From Lysinibacillus composti (GTDB lineage: Bacteria > Bacillota > Bacilli > Bacillales_A > Planococcaceae), in assembly GCF_016908465.1 (NCBI RefSeq), contig NZ_JAFBDY010000009.1, forward strand, positions 1 to 64,000: DNA of 64,000 bases. The letters run 5' to 3'. Below are positions 27,153 through 38,800 of the stretch, piece after piece (position 1 is the stretch's first letter; each line of letters begins with the position of its first letter). The notes under the pieces were generated by a model. That model searched no databases, was not told where the DNA came from, and saw nothing but the letters and a program-made list of their open reading frames with translations. Made by a program: the position numbers and the translations under genes.

Positions 27153-27713
27153 ATGAAACTTTACACAAAAACAGGTGACAAAGGGAAAACGAGTTTAATT
27201 GGTGGTCGTGTTAGTAAAGATGATCTGCGTGTAGAAACATACGGAACGATTGATGAGTTAAATTCATTCATTGGAAAAGCTGTAACTGAATTAGAGCGAC
27301 CATTATTTGATGATATCATCGCAGACTTAGAAACAATCCAACATGAATTATTTGATTGTGGTGGCGATTTAGCAAATGTGATGAAAGAGCGTAAATACAA
27401 ACTTGAAGAAGTATCGATCGAAGCTTTAGAGAAACGAATTGATGCGTTGTCAGATGAGGCACCGCCATTGAAAAGATTTATTTTACCTGGAGGGTCACAA
27501 GCAGCAGCAACACTTCATATTGCGAGAACAGTCACTAGAAGAGCAGAGAGACAAATGGTAACGCTCATGAATGAAGTAGAGGATGTACCAACAATCATTC
27601 AAAAATATTTAAACCGCTTATCTGACTATTTCTTTGCAGCAGCTCGTGCAGTAAATGCACGTTTAAATGTCAAAGATGTTGAGTATGTTCGCAGTGGAGA
27701 TGTGTTTAAATAA
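27153..27713 (+). CDS. yvqK: PduO-type cob(I)alamin adenosyltransferase
   Basis: Transfers adenosyl from ATP to cob(I)alamin to make adenosylcobalamin, 186 residues. The ATP loop TKTGDKGKTSLIGG is at the N-terminus and FILPGGSQAAATLHIARTVTRRAER is the conserved helix with the RxxxRRxER arginines. Start ATG with GGGGAGAG upstream. It has its own terminator but lies directly before the cluster that ends in icmF, which needs this cofactor. Confidence 0.94.
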   Translation: MKLYTKTGDKGKTSLIGGRVSKDDLRVETYGTIDELNSFIGKAVTELERPLFDDIIADLETIQHELFDCGGDLANVMKERKYKLEEVSIEALEKRIDALSDEAPPLKRFILPGGSQAAATLHIARTVTRRAERQMVTLMNEVEDVPTIIQKYLNRLSDYFFAAARAVNARLNVKDVEYVRSGDVFK

Positions 27714-27720
27714 TATGAAG

Positions 27721-27767
27721 AATCCTAAAGCGACTAAGAAAGCCTTAGTTGTTTTAGGATTTTTATA
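27721..27767 (+). terminator. Terminator after yvqK
   Basis: AATCCTAAA...ACTAAG pairs with CTTAGT...TTTAGGATT, then T residues. Confidence 0.88.
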
Positions 27768-28017
27768 TTTTTCACCCAAATTCTTTTTCCGCATTATTAA
27801 GTTTATTTAAGATTAATAAATAATTGTAAATTATGATAAAAAAGGGTTTTAAATATCACACCTTGGGTAAGGAACTATAATACAATAATCGTCAAATTTC
27901 TACTTATCACTGACTATATTCCCAAAGTAGTATACCGTAATGCTCTAAAAATACTAAATATTCTACAATACTACTAAAAATCTACATTTTTAATTTTCGG
28001 AAATTTCAAAACAATCG
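27768..28017. other. AT-rich intergenic region upstream of fadF
   Basis: No gene or terminator seen; short direct runs of TACTA only. Confidence 0.4.
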
Positions 28018-28047
28018 TTGACTGCATGCTCATTCATCTTTTACAAT
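28018..28047 (+). promoter_or_regulatory. Sigma-A promoter of the fadF cluster
   Basis: TTGACT, 18-bp spacer, TACAAT. The expected start site is near 28054, which places the adjacent cre site just downstream of +1. Confidence 0.65.
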
Positions 28048-28063
28048 AATCATATAATGGAAA

Positions 28064-28078
28064 TTGGAAACGTTACCA
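28064..28078 (+). promoter_or_regulatory. Catabolite-responsive element (cre) upstream of fadF
   Basis: TTGGAAACGTTACCA fits the CcpA consensus WTGNAANCGNWWNCW at every defined position. Placed about 10-25 bp after the predicted start site it would act as a roadblock, so the fatty/branched acyl-CoA genes should be repressed by preferred sugars. Confidence 0.82.
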
Positions 28079-28166
28079 ATAAAATCTATTAGCATTTTTA
28101 CAAAAATATTAGAATATCTATTAATAGACTAACACATTGGGGAGAAGGATCAGGGGGGAGAAGCAT

Positions 28167-30332
28167 ATGAGTCCGTTACTTATTGCAAACTGGGTATTCT
28201 TTATTGGTGTTGTGCTTTATGCATTGGGGTTATTTTCATATTTATTAAAAACTAGATATGAATACGTAAAACTAGGGAAAAAAGAAGAGTTTAATGAAAG
28301 TGTCAAAGAACGACTTGAAAAAGTATGGGTGAATGTGTTTGGACAGAAGAAATTATTAAAAGATAAAAAGAGTGGAATTATACACGTATTATTCTTTTAC
28401 GGTTTTCTTCTCGTTCAATTAGGTGCTATTGATTTAATCTGGAAGGGGTTAGCACCAGGATCACATTTACCACTCGGACCATTATATGAAGTGTTTACAT
28501 TTTTTGAAGAAATCGTAGCGGCTGTTATTTTATTTGCTGTAGTCTGGGCATTCCATCGTCGTTACATAGAAAAACTTGTCCGTTTAAAGCGTGGTTGGAA
28601 AAATGGACTAGTTTTAATTTTTATTGGTGGGTTAATGGTCTCTACATTAATTGGAAATGGTATGGGCCTTATTTGGCACGGAGAAGGATTTTCTGGAAGT
28701 GAGCCAATTGCCTCCAGTATCGCAGCAATCTTTGGCTTTTTATCACCTGAAGTGGCTGCAGGCGGCTTCTATGCTATGTGGTGGGTGCATTTACTAATTT
28801 TATTGACGTTCTTAGTCTATGTTCCACAATCTAAGCATTTCCATTTAATTGTGGGTCCAGCAAACGTCTACTTCAATCGACTTGACCGTGCGGGTACTTT
28901 ACGTCCAATTAATTTCGATGTGATGGAAGAGGCTGAAGATGAAGAAGAAATGCCTTCCTTTGGGGTAGGGAAGATTGAAGATTTTACACAAAAGCAATTA
29001 ATAGATTTATATGCTTGTGTAGAATGTGGACGCTGTACAAATATGTGTCCAGCAACTGGGACTGGTAAGATGCTGTCACCAATGGATTTAATCGTAAAAT
29101 TACGCGATCATCTAACTGCAACGGGTGCCGTCACAACAAAACAAAAGCCTTGGGTACCATTTACAATGTTTAAAAATACACAAGGAAATCAACTTGCTGT
29201 GGCAGCTGGTGCCCAAGGAGCAGTGATTGAGGACATTTATAGTCCATCATTAATTGGAGATGTCATTACAGAAGAAGAGATTTGGGCATGTACAACTTGC
29301 CGCAACTGTGAAGATCAATGTCCAGTGATGAACGAACATGTAGATAAAATTATCGATCTTCGTCGTTACTTAACGATGACAGAAGGAAAAGTGAATACAG
29401 ATGCACAACGCGCAATGAACAATATCGAGCGCCAAGGAAATCCTTGGGGGCTTAACAGAAAAGAAAAAGAAAACTGGCGCGATCAAGACCCATCTATTCA
29501 AATTCCAACAGTAAAAGAAGCGAAAAAATCAGGTGATGGCTTCGAATACTTATTCTGGGTTGGTTCAATGGGGTCATTTGATAGTCGCTCACAAAAAATT
29601 GCCTTATCCTTTGCTCGTTTATTAAATGAAGCTGGTGTCAAATTTGCTATTCTCGGTAATAAAGAGAAAAACTCAGGGGACACACCTCGTCGCCTAGGAA
29701 ATGAGTTCTTATTCCAAGAATTAGCGACTGCGAACATTGAAGAATTTGAGAAAAATGAAGTAACAAAAATCGTAACGATTGATCCACACGCATATAACAT
29801 TTTCAAAAATGAATATAAAGACTTCGGCTGGGAAGGTGAAGTATATCACCATACAGAACTATTGTTTGATCTGATCGAACAAGGACTCTTAACAATGAAT
29901 CATCGAGTTGAGGAAACGATTGTTTTCCACGATTCTTGTTACTTAGGTCGATACAATGACGTATACGATGCACCACGAGAAATTTTAAAAGCTATCCCTG
30001 GTGTCAACTTAGTTGAAATGGAACGTAACCGCGAAACGGCAATGTGTTGTGGGGCAGGTGGGGGCTTAATGTGGATGGAAGAACACGTTGGGAACCGCAT
30101 TAATGTAGCCCGTACCGAACAAGCCTTAGAAACTAGTGCATCGATCATTTCATCTGGATGTCCATACTGTCTAACAATGCTTTCAGATGGTACGAAAGCA
30201 AAAGAAGTTGAAGAGCAAGTAGGAACATATGATATTGCCGAGCTACTCGAACGGTCTGTATTTGGAGAACAAAAATCTTCCAATGAAACAACTGAGTCTA
30301 CTAGTGAAACGATTGCAGCAACTGAAGAATAA
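28167..30332 (+). CDS. fadF: FadF-type iron-sulfur electron-transfer membrane protein
   Basis: Membrane protein of 721 residues related to B. subtilis YwjF. Helices in the first ~230 residues form a NarI-like cytochrome domain. Two 4Fe-4S motifs follow, CVECGRCTNMCP (C284-C294) and CTTCRNCEDQCP (C375-C385), then two CCG domains (HDSCYLGRYN, CCGAGGG) as in heterodisulfide reductase. It is thought to pass electrons from acyl-CoA dehydrogenases or ETF to menaquinone. Start MSPLLIANW is chosen because AGGGGGGAG lies just before it. It heads the beta-oxidation cluster. Confidence 0.9.
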   Translation: MSPLLIANWVFFIGVVLYALGLFSYLLKTRYEYVKLGKKEEFNESVKERLEKVWVNVFGQKKLLKDKKSGIIHVLFFYGFLLVQLGAIDLIWKGLAPGSHLPLGPLYEVFTFFEEIVAAVILFAVVWAFHRRYIEKLVRLKRGWKNGLVLIFIGGLMVSTLIGNGMGLIWHGEGFSGSEPIASSIAAIFGFLSPEVAAGGFYAMWWVHLLILLTFLVYVPQSKHFHLIVGPANVYFNRLDRAGTLRPINFDVMEEAEDEEEMPSFGVGKIEDFTQKQLIDLYACVECGRCTNMCPATGTGKMLSPMDLIVKLRDHLTATGAVTTKQKPWVPFTMFKNTQGNQLAVAAGAQGAVIEDIYSPSLIGDVITEEEIWACTTCRNCEDQCPVMNEHVDKIIDLRRYLTMTEGKVNTDAQRAMNNIERQGNPWGLNRKEKENWRDQDPSIQIPTVKEAKKSGDGFEYLFWVGSMGSFDSRSQKIALSFARLLNEAGVKFAILGNKEKNSGDTPRRLGNEFLFQELATANIEEFEKNEVTKIVTIDPHAYNIFKNEYKDFGWEGEVYHHTELLFDLIEQGLLTMNHRVEETIVFHDSCYLGRYNDVYDAPREILKAIPGVNLVEMERNRETAMCCGAGGGLMWMEEHVGNRINVARTEQALETSASIISSGCPYCLTMLSDGTKAKEVEEQVGTYDIAELLERSVFGEQKSSNETTESTSETIAATEE

Positions 30333-30402
30333 AAATTTCTTTAAAAAGTTCTAATAAATGAATGCTGTTCATATGATAAAGGTGGATGGATTTTGTAGAA
30401 GT

Positions 30403-30441
30403 GAAAAGAGGGTGTGATAAATAATCACAGCCTCTTTTAAT
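30403..30441 (+). terminator. Weak terminator between fadF and the thiolase
   Basis: AAAAGAGG...TGTGAT pairs with ATCACA...CCTCTTTT around AAATA. The T run is only four bases, so partial read-through is expected. Confidence 0.6.
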
Positions 30442-30535
30442 AAAAAAGTGGCGAGCGAGCGTTCAGTCAACGGCCAATCTATAAATCTCGCAACAGAAAC
30501 AAAGGGGTAGTACATAAACGAAGGGATGGGGAAAT

Positions 30536-31729
30536 ATGAATCGTACTGTGATTTTAGATGGGGCAAGAACACCATTTGGAAAATTTGGAGGTGACTTAGC
30601 TTCACTTTCTGCGAGTGACTTAGGGGGAAATGCAATCAAAGCTGCATTAGCTAAGGCGAACATTAATCCAAATGAAGTGGATGAAGTAATTATGGGGACT
30701 GTGTTACAAGCAGGGCAAGGTCAAATACCTTCTCGACAAGCAGCTTCAAAAGCGGGAATTCCATGGTCTGTAAAAACAGAAACAGTTAATAAAGTGTGTG
30801 CTTCAGGAATGCGAAGTGTTACGCTAGCCGATCAACTAATCCGCTTGGGCGATGAAGAAATAATTGTTGCTGGTGGAATGGAATCCATGTCAAACGCTCC
30901 TTATTATTTACCAAACGGACGTTGGGGATTACGCATGGGGAATGCTCAATTAGTTGACGGAATGGTGTATGACGGTCTCTCATGTGCATTTGATCCGAAG
31001 CATGTGCATATGGGTACTTACGGAAATTCAACAGCAAATGAATATGAAATTTCACGATCTGCTCAAGATGAGTGGGCTGTTCGTAGTCATCAACTGGCAG
31101 TTAAAGCGATAGAGTCAGGTGTGTTTGCACAAGAAATTACGTCAGTTGAGGTTCCACAGAGAAAAGGGGAGCCACTGATTGTCAGTGAAGATGAGGCCCC
31201 TCGTAAAGACACTTCTTTGGAAGCGTTAACAAAATTACGACCTGCATTTGATCGAGACGGAACGATCACGGCGGGCAACGCACCAGGTGTGAATGACGGA
31301 GCGTGTGCACTTGTACTAATGAATGAGGAAAAGGCTAAACAAGAAGGGCGAACACCTCTTGCAATCATTGTTGGCCATGCAGAAGTAGGGGTGGAACCAA
31401 AAGACTTCCCTCAAACACCTGGGCTCGTTATTAATAAATTACTTGAGAAGACAGGAAAATCTATTGAAGAAATCGATTTAATCGAAATCAACGAAGCTTT
31501 TGCAGCTGTTGCATTAGTTAGTAATCAAATCGCAGGGCTTGACCCAGATAAAGTAAATGTAAATGGTGGTGCGGTTGCATTAGGTCATCCAATTGGAGCA
31601 TCGGGTACAAGAATCATCTTAACTCTTGCATATGAGTTAAAGAGACGTGGTGGAGGATTAGGAATCGCTGCTATTTGTTCTGGTGGTGGCCAAGGAGATG
31701 CCGTATTAATCGAAGTACCTAAGTTTTAG
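30536..31729 (+). CDS. mmgA: Acetyl-CoA C-acetyltransferase (thiolase, MmgA-like)
   Basis: Thiolase of 397 residues. The nucleophile is C88 ([10 protein letters not shown]), the general-base histidine H351 (GHPIGASG) and the second cysteine C381 (CSGGGQG); the NEAFA motif is present. It can cleave 3-ketoacyl-CoA or condense acetyl-CoA; in this cluster a degradative role is likely. ATG follows GGATGGGG. The next gene starts 61 bp downstream. Confidence 0.94.
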   Translation: MNRTVILDGARTPFGKFGGDLASLSASDLGGNAIKAALAKANINPNEVDEVIMGTVLQAGQGQIPSRQAASKAGIPWSVKTETVNKVCASGMRSVTLADQLIRLGDEEIIVAGGMESMSNAPYYLPNGRWGLRMGNAQLVDGMVYDGLSCAFDPKHVHMGTYGNSTANEYEISRSAQDEWAVRSHQLAVKAIESGVFAQEITSVEVPQRKGEPLIVSEDEAPRKDTSLEALTKLRPAFDRDGTITAGNAPGVNDGACALVLMNEEKAKQEGRTPLAIIVGHAEVGVEPKDFPQTPGLVINKLLEKTGKSIEEIDLIEINEAFAAVALVSNQIAGLDPDKVNVNGGAVALGHPIGASGTRIILTLAYELKRRGGGLGIAAICSGGGQGDAVLIEVPKF

Positions 31730-31790
31730 TTCAACACTGTACTCATTAATTTCGTGATAAATAAGACGTTCAAATAGGGGGATAAACGAG

Positions 31791-32642
31791 ATGGCGATTC
31801 AAAAGGTAATGGTAATAGGTGCAGGACAAATGGGATCAGGCATTGCCCAAGTTTGTGCGCAAGCCGGGTATGATGTCATTCTAAACGATATTAAACAAGA
31901 ATTTTGGGACAGAGGAATCGGAGTGATTACAAAAAATCTTTCTCGTGACGTGGAAAAGGGCAGAAAAACTGAAGCAGAGAAGGAAGCTGTTTTAAACCGA
32001 ATCTCCAAATCACTTGATCTGAGAGATGCGGTAGACGTTGACTTAGTAATTGAAGCGGCAACTGAAAATATGGATATTAAACAATCAATCTTTAAAGAGC
32101 TTGATGCAATTGCACCGCAACATGCTATTTTGGCAACGAATACATCTTCATTACCCATTACAGAAATTGCCGCAGTTACAGAACGTCCGGAACAAGTAAT
32201 TGGCATGCACTTCATGAACCCAGTACCCGTAATGAAACTGGTTGAAGTCATTCGAGGGCTTGCAACAACGGATGAAGTATATAAAGAAATTGAGCAAATG
32301 ACTATTCAGTTAGAGAAAACACCTGTAGAAGTAAATGACTTCCCAGGGTTTATTTCAAACCGTATCTTACTTCCGATGATTAACGAAGCAATCTATGCTT
32401 TGTATGAAGGGGTCGCAACGAAAGAAGCTATTGACGATGTAATGAAACTAGGAATGAATCATCCAATGGGTCCTCTAACATTAGCAGACTTTATCGGATT
32501 AGATACATGTTTATATATTATGGAAATCTTGCATGACGGATTAGGAGATAGTAAGTATCGCCCTTGTCCATTATTACGAAAATATGTTGCAGCGGGTTGG
32601 TTAGGAAGAAAATCAGGACGTGGATTCTACGTATACGAATAA
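31791..32642 (+). CDS. mmgB: 3-hydroxybutyryl-CoA dehydrogenase (MmgB-like)
   Basis: NAD(P)-dependent dehydrogenase of 283 residues. The Rossmann glycine loop is GAGQMG (10-15), the catalytic histidine H140 in GMHFMNPVPVMKLVE, and the C-terminal domain has the NHPMGPLTLADFIGLD signature. It oxidises 3-hydroxyacyl-CoA just ahead of the thiolase step. ATG follows AGGGGG. Operon member between thiolase and acyl-CoA dehydrogenase genes, the same set as the B. subtilis mmg operon. Confidence 0.95.
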   Translation: MAIQKVMVIGAGQMGSGIAQVCAQAGYDVILNDIKQEFWDRGIGVITKNLSRDVEKGRKTEAEKEAVLNRISKSLDLRDAVDVDLVIEAATENMDIKQSIFKELDAIAPQHAILATNTSSLPITEIAAVTERPEQVIGMHFMNPVPVMKLVEVIRGLATTDEVYKEIEQMTIQLEKTPVEVNDFPGFISNRILLPMINEAIYALYEGVATKEAIDDVMKLGMNHPMGPLTLADFIGLDTCLYIMEILHDGLGDSKYRPCPLLRKYVAAGWLGRKSGRGFYVYE

Positions 32643-32658
32643 AGGGGGCTGACAACAT

Positions 32659-33789
32659 ATGAATCTGCAATTTACGGAAGAACAATTGATGATGCGAGAC
32701 ATGGTACGTCAATTTGCAGAACATGAAATTGCTCCTTTCATTGAACAGATGGAAGCTGGTATTTTTCCACGTGATATTTTAAACAAAATGGGGAAAATCG
32801 GGCTAATGGGAATCACTTCCCCCGAAAGTCTTGGCGGATCCGAAATGGATTTCACTTCTTACATTTTAGCTATTCACGAGTTATCGAAAGTAAGTGCATG
32901 TATTGGCGTTATATTATCAGTTCATACGTCAGTCGGAACAAATCCTATTCTTTACTTCGGTACCGATGAACAAAAGAAAAAATATATTCCGAAGTTAGCA
33001 AGTGGAGAGTATTTAGGTGCATTTTGCTTAACGGAGCCTGGTGCAGGTTCCGACGCTGGCGCATTAAAAACAAGAGCAGTACTTAACGGGGAACACTATA
33101 TTTTAAATGGGTCGAAGGTATATATCACGAATGGTGGAGAAGCAGATGTTTATATTGTATTTGCTTCTACAAACCCAAATAGAGGTTCCCGTGGGATTTC
33201 AGCTTTCATTGTTGAAAAAAATACCCCAGGGCTCATCATCGGAAAAGACGAAAAGAAAATGGGACTTCATGGTTCAAGGACAGTGCAATTAACCTTTGAA
33301 AATATGAAAGTACCAAAAGAAAACCTTCTAGGTGAAGAGAATAAAGGGTTCAGTATTGCCATGGCAAACTTAGATGTAGGCCGAATCGGGATTGCTGCTC
33401 AAGCGCTTGGAATTGCTGAAGCAGCATTAGAAGCTGCAACAAAATATGCGAACGAACGAGTTCAATTTGGAAAGCCCATTAATTCAAATCAAGGAATTGC
33501 TTTTAAACTTGCAGATATGGCAACAGCTGTGGAAGCAGCTAAACTACTTGTCTATCGTGCGGCTGATTTACGCTCTCGAAACTTACCTTGTGGGATTGAA
33601 GCCTCGATGGCAAAATTACATGCATCTAAAACAGCTGTTCAAGTGGCAATTGATGCTGTGCAGATTTTTGGTGGGTATGGCTATACCAAAGAATACCCAG
33701 TAGAACGTTATTTCCGTGATGCCAAAATTACAGAAATCTACGAAGGAACAAGTGAAATTCAAAGAATCGTAATTAGCAAACATCTTTGA
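32659..33789 (+). CDS. Acyl-CoA dehydrogenase, first of two
   Basis: FAD enzyme of 376 residues that introduces the alpha-beta double bond into acyl-CoA. The FAD motif [12 protein letters not shown] is present and the catalytic glutamate is E362 in IYEGTSEIQ. It resembles short/branched-chain dehydrogenases such as MmgC, but chain specificity cannot be read. It starts 16 bp after mmgB with AAAGGGGG and shares strong similarity with the next gene, a likely old duplication. Confidence 0.92.
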   Translation: MNLQFTEEQLMMRDMVRQFAEHEIAPFIEQMEAGIFPRDILNKMGKIGLMGITSPESLGGSEMDFTSYILAIHELSKVSACIGVILSVHTSVGTNPILYFGTDEQKKKYIPKLASGEYLGAFCLTEPGAGSDAGALKTRAVLNGEHYILNGSKVYITNGGEADVYIVFASTNPNRGSRGISAFIVEKNTPGLIIGKDEKKMGLHGSRTVQLTFENMKVPKENLLGEENKGFSIAMANLDVGRIGIAAQALGIAEAALEAATKYANERVQFGKPINSNQGIAFKLADMATAVEAAKLLVYRAADLRSRNLPCGIEASMAKLHASKTAVQVAIDAVQIFGGYGYTKEYPVERYFRDAKITEIYEGTSEIQRIVISKHL

Positions 33790-33860
33790 GTACCATGTAC
33801 GTGAAATTAAGTACCAGGTACCCAATCAATATTAACTATTCAAACAAAGGGGATATGAAA

Positions 33861-35000
33861 ATGAACTTTCAATTAACTGAAGAACATGAACAATTAAGAG
33901 AAATGATTAGAGACTTTGCGTTAAATGAAGTTGCTCCTACTGCTGCAGAACGTGATGAAGAAGCTCGCTTTGACCGTGCAATTTGGGATAAAATGGCTGA
34001 ACTTGGGTTAACGGGGATCCCATGGCCTGAAGAGTATGGAGGAGCTGGATTCGACTTTTTAGCCTATGCAATTGCGGTTGAAGAGTTATCACGTGTATGT
34101 GCTTCAACAGGAGTGACATTGTCTGCACACACGTCTTTAGCTGGATGGCCACTATATAAATTTGGATCAGAAGAACAAAAACAAAAATACCTTCGTCCAA
34201 TGGCAGAAGGGAAAAAGATTGGTGCTTACTGCTTAACTGAAGCAGGGTCAGGTAGTGATGCAGGTGGCATGAAAACAACAGCAAAACTAGATGGCGATGA
34301 ATATGTACTTAATGGTTCAAAAATCTTCATTACTAATGGTGGCGTAGCAGATATTTACATTGTTTTTGCAGCGACTAATCCAGAAGAAAAACATAAAGGA
34401 ACAAGTGCATTTATAGTTGAATCAAGCTATCCAGGATTTTCTGTTGGGAAAAAAGAAGATAAACTTGGAATTCGTTCATCACCTACAACTGAGATTGTTT
34501 TTGATAATTGCCGAGTGCCTAAGGAAAACTTGCTAGGTGTAGAGGGGCAAGGCTTTAAAATTGCCATGCAAACATTAGATGGTGGCCGTAATGGGATTGC
34601 CGCTCAGGCAGTTGGGATTGCTCAAGGTGCTCTAGATGCTGCGATCGATTACTCAAAAGAACGTGTACAGTTTGGGAAACCAATTGTTGCGAATCAAGGG
34701 ATTTCATTTAAACTAGCGGATATGGCAACAGGAATTGAGGCTTCCCGTTTGCTAACATATCAAGCAGCGTGGCTGGAGTCGAATGACTTACCTTATGGTA
34801 AAGCAAGCGCAATGGCAAAATTATTAGCTGGTGATACGGCAATGTCTGTCACAACAGAAGCAGTTCAAATTTTCGGTGGCTATGGCTATACAAAAGATTA
34901 TCCGGTAGAGCGTTATATGCGTGATGCAAAAATTACACAAATCTATGAAGGAACGCAAGAGATTCAGAGATTAGTAATCTCTCGCATGCTAACAAAATAA
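33861..35000 (+). CDS. acdA: Acyl-CoA dehydrogenase, second of two (AcdA-like)
   Basis: Second dehydrogenase, 379 residues, with [12 protein letters not shown] and catalytic E363 in [10 protein letters not shown] start at [12 protein letters not shown], where AAAGGGGAT lies upstream; an open extension further upstream is not conserved. In B. subtilis acdA sits beside rpoE and ywjF, and here it lies in the same neighbourhood. The 70 bp between the two dehydrogenase genes carry three GTACC motifs but no terminator. Confidence 0.92.
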   Translation: MNFQLTEEHEQLREMIRDFALNEVAPTAAERDEEARFDRAIWDKMAELGLTGIPWPEEYGGAGFDFLAYAIAVEELSRVCASTGVTLSAHTSLAGWPLYKFGSEEQKQKYLRPMAEGKKIGAYCLTEAGSGSDAGGMKTTAKLDGDEYVLNGSKIFITNGGVADIYIVFAATNPEEKHKGTSAFIVESSYPGFSVGKKEDKLGIRSSPTTEIVFDNCRVPKENLLGVEGQGFKIAMQTLDGGRNGIAAQAVGIAQGALDAAIDYSKERVQFGKPIVANQGISFKLADMATGIEASRLLTYQAAWLESNDLPYGKASAMAKLLAGDTAMSVTTEAVQIFGGYGYTKDYPVERYMRDAKITQIYEGTQEIQRLVISRMLTK

Positions 35001-35003
35001 CTT

Positions 35004-35648
35004 ATGCCAAAAAAAGAGGATCATTTTTTCGTTCAAACATCTGTGAAGGATGAAAGCCTAATCGAACTACGACGTCAGCAAATCATTAAAGGGGCAGTCA
35101 AATTATTTAAAGAGAAGGGCTTTCATCGGGCGACAACTAGAGAACTAGCCAAAGCTGCCGGGTTTAGTATTGGAACTCTATATGAGTACATTCGAACGAA
35201 AGAAGACGTGCTCTATTTAGTTTGTGATAGCATTTATAAAGAAGTAACGAATCAATTATCTAGTATCTCAACGAGTGCGGGAACAATTGATGAGTTAAAA
35301 GAAGCAATTAGTCAATATTTTTTATTAATTGATCGTATGATAGATGAATTTACTATTATGTATCAGGAAACAAAATCTTTGCCTAAAGAAGCGATGAAGT
35401 ATGTTTTGAAAAAGGAAATAGAAATGGTTGCATTGTTTGAGAAAATCATAAAAAAATGTGTTGAAACTGGGGAGTTAACTCTTTCCGATAAAGAAATTTA
35501 CTTAGCTGCAAACCATGTAGTTATTCAAGGACAAAGTTGGGCATTCCGAAAATGGGTATTCCAAAAGCATTATTCCATTCACGACTATATTCATTTGCAA
35601 ACGAAAATGGTGTTATCAGGGATGACACATTTTCAACTCGAGAAATAG
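35004..35648 (+). CDS. TetR family regulator of acyl-CoA catabolism
   Basis: Repressor of 214 residues with a helix-turn-helix at about 25-70 (IIKGAVKLFKEKGFHRATTR ... AGFSIGTLYEYIRTKEDVL) and a C-terminal ligand domain of the FadR/TetR_C type. It lies 3 bp after acdA with no independent ribosome binding site, so translation is probably coupled. Autoregulation of this cluster in response to an acyl-CoA is the natural inference; no FadR-like TGAATGA operator was found upstream of fadF. Confidence 0.88.
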   Translation: MPKKEDHFFVQTSVKDESLIELRRQQIIKGAVKLFKEKGFHRATTRELAKAAGFSIGTLYEYIRTKEDVLYLVCDSIYKEVTNQLSSISTSAGTIDELKEAISQYFLLIDRMIDEFTIMYQETKSLPKEAMKYVLKKEIEMVALFEKIIKKCVETGELTLSDKEIYLAANHVVIQGQSWAFRKWVFQKHYSIHDYIHLQTKMVLSGMTHFQLEK

Positions 35649-35705
35649 TTAAGAGGAATATTCTACTCTTTGGAGAGTACTGAGTTGATCTGTATTCAAG
35701 AATCT

Positions 35706-35753
35706 AGACACCGCAATAGCATACCTTTGCTACTCCGCGGTGTCTTTCGTTTT
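35706..35753 (+). terminator. Terminator between the TetR gene and icmF
   Basis: AGACACCGC...AGCA pairs with TGCT...GCGGTGTCT, followed by TTCGTTTT. It implies that icmF has its own promoter in the ~100 bp downstream. Confidence 0.82.
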
Positions 35754-35861
35754 ACATCAGGAGGATTTGAAATCAATTTTTCGTTATTGATGCACTTAAG
35801 CAAACTACTACTTGGAGATTAGTAGGATTAAAAAAGAATTGTAAATAAGGGGGAAGTAATT

Positions 35862-38800
35862 ATGGTAAAAGTTGAACAATCAGAAAAAGTTAATCATCAG
35901 TCAGGAGTTTATCGTCCAAAGCATCATGTTCGTTTTGTCACAGCTTCCAGTCTTTTTGATGGTCATGATGTTTCGGTTAATATTATGCGCAGAATCTTAC
36001 AGGCTAGTGGAGCAGAGGTAATTCATCTTGGACATAATCGCTCAGTAGAAGAAGTGGTAAATGCGGCTATTCAAGAAGATGCTCAAGCAATCGCAGTTTC
36101 ATCTTATCAAGGTGGGCATATGGAATATTTTAAATATATGTATGATTTATTGCGTGAAAAAGGAGCATCACACATAAAAATTTATGGTGGTGGTGGAGGG
36201 GTAATATTACCTCGTGAAATCCGAGAACTACATGAATACGGAATAGCGGGGATTTTCTCTCCGGAAGACGGCATGAAGATGGGCTTACAAGGCATGATCA
36301 ATGCGCAAATACAAGGGGCGGACTTTTCTACATTAAAGGGCAACTTCTTGCCAATGCTTGAAAAGCTTACAACGAAAACACCAGGTATATTAGCAAATCT
36401 CATCACAGCTGCTGAAGAAGGTGGAAATCAAGAAGTAGTGCAGTTGATTGAAGAAGCAAAAAAGAGAACAAAAAATACGCCGGTTTTAGGGATTACTGGA
36501 ACTGGTGGGGCAGGTAAATCATCATTAACAGATGAATTAATCCGTCGATTCCTTCGTGAGTTTCCTGATAAAAATATTGCGATTCTTTCAGTTGATCCAA
36601 CAAAACAAAAAACTGGTGGGGCCTTACTTGGGGACCGTATTCGCATGAATGCAATATTTGATAATCGAGTATATATGCGGAGTCTTGCAACTCGTGGATC
36701 GAAAACAGAATTGACATCTTCAATTGGAGATGTGTTACAAATCGTAAAAGCAGCAGGTTACGATTTAATTATTGTTGAGACGAGCGGAATTGGGCAAGGG
36801 GATGCGGAGATAACAAACTATACTGACTTATCTATGTATGTGATGACAAGTGAGTTTGGTGCACCGACACAACTTGAAAAAATTGATATGATCGATTACG
36901 CAGATTTAATTGCCATTAATAAGTTTGAAAGAAAAGGTTCAGAAGATGCCCTTCGCCAGGTGCAAAAGCAGTATCAACGCTCCCATGAATTATGGAACGC
37001 AAGCTTAGATACAATGCCTGTTTACGGAACCATCGCGAGTCAATTTAACGATAAGGGAACGAACTCTTTATTTGCTGCATTGATTGCAAAAATCAATGAG
37101 AAGTGTGGACTTGAATGGGAAACATCTTATGAACAGTTTATTAAAACACAAAAGCAAAACGTCATTATCCCAAATGATCGACGTTATTATTTACGTGAAA
37201 TCGTGGATACGGTTCGAAACTATCATAAGAAGGCAAATCAACAAGTTGAACTTGCCCGCAAGCTTTATCAACTTGAAGGCTCAATTGTGACAATTCAAGA
37301 AAAAACACCAAACGACGCCCTAATATCTTCATTACAATCATTAGCTGATGGCATCAAAAATGAGCTTACTGAAGAGTCAAAACAAATTTTATCCAATTGG
37401 GGAAAACTAAAAGAATCATATTCAGGCGATGAACTCGTTACAAAAATACGTGATAAAGAAATTCGTACGTTGTTAAAAACAACATCGTTATCAGGAACAA
37501 AAATTCCAAAAGTCGCTCTTCCGAAATTTAAAGATTACGGAGAGATCTTGCGTTTTGTATATGCTGAGAATGTACCAGGTCAGTTCCCATATACGGCAGG
37601 CGTATTCCCGTTTAAACGTCAAGGAGAGGATCCAAAACGACAATTTGCTGGTGAAGGTACACCAGAACGTACAAATAAACGATTCCATTATTTATCGAAG
37701 GATGATGATGCGAAACGTTTATCCACTGCTTTTGATTCAGTGACTTTGTATGGGGAAGATCCAGACATTCGTCCAGATATTTATGGGAAAGTCGGAGAGT
37801 CAGGTGTAAGTGTTTGTACGTTAGATGATATGAAAAAGCTTTATGCGGGTTTTGATTTATGTGCACCATCTACATCTGTTTCGATGACTATTAATGGTCC
37901 AGCACCAATCATTTTAGCGATGTTCATGAATACTGCGATCGACCACCAAGTACAACAACTTGAAGCAAAATTAGGACGACAGTTAACCATTCAAGAATTT
38001 ACAGATGTACGTGAAAAAACATTGCAGGTTGTGCGCGGAACTGTTCAGGCTGATATTTTAAAAGAGGATCAAGGCCAAAATACATGCATCTTCTCCACGG
38101 AATTTGCCCTTCGAATGATGGGTGATATTCAGGCATACTTTATTGATCATAAAGTGCGTAATTATTATTCGGTATCCATTTCGGGTTACCATATTGCTGA
38201 AGCGGGAGCAAATCCGATTTCTCAGCTTGCGTTTACACTTGCAAATGGTTTTACGTATGTCGAATACTATTTAAGCCGTGGAATGCATATAGATGATTTT
38301 GCACCGAATTTATCGTTCTTCTTCTCAAATGGATTAGACCCTGAATATACAGTGATTGGTCGAGTGGCCCGTCGTATTTGGTCAATTGTTATGCGTGATA
38401 AGTATGGAGCAAATGAGCGTTCGCAAAAATTGAAATATCATATTCAAACTTCTGGTCGATCTTTACATGCTCAAGAAATTGATTTCAATGATATTCGCAC
38501 AACTCTACAAGCACTAATGGCCTTACAAGATAACTGTAATTCTCTTCATACAAATGCATATGATGAAGCCATCACAACTCCTACTGAAGAATCGGTTAGA
38601 CGTGCAATGGCAATTCAAATGATCATTACGAAAGAGCTTGGTTTATCCAAAAATGAAAACCCATTACAAGGTTCGTTTATTATTGAGGAATTAACTGATT
38701 TAGTGGAGCAGGCTGTTTTAGAAGAATTTGAGCGCATTAATGATCGTGGTGGCGTTTTAGGTGCGATGGAGACTCAATATCAGCGCGGCAAAATCCAAGA

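Noticed and set aside
33790-33830. Terminator or repeat element made of GTACC motifs between the two acyl-CoA dehydrogenase genes
   Set aside because: The motifs do not form a stable stem with a T tail and are too short to call a repeat.
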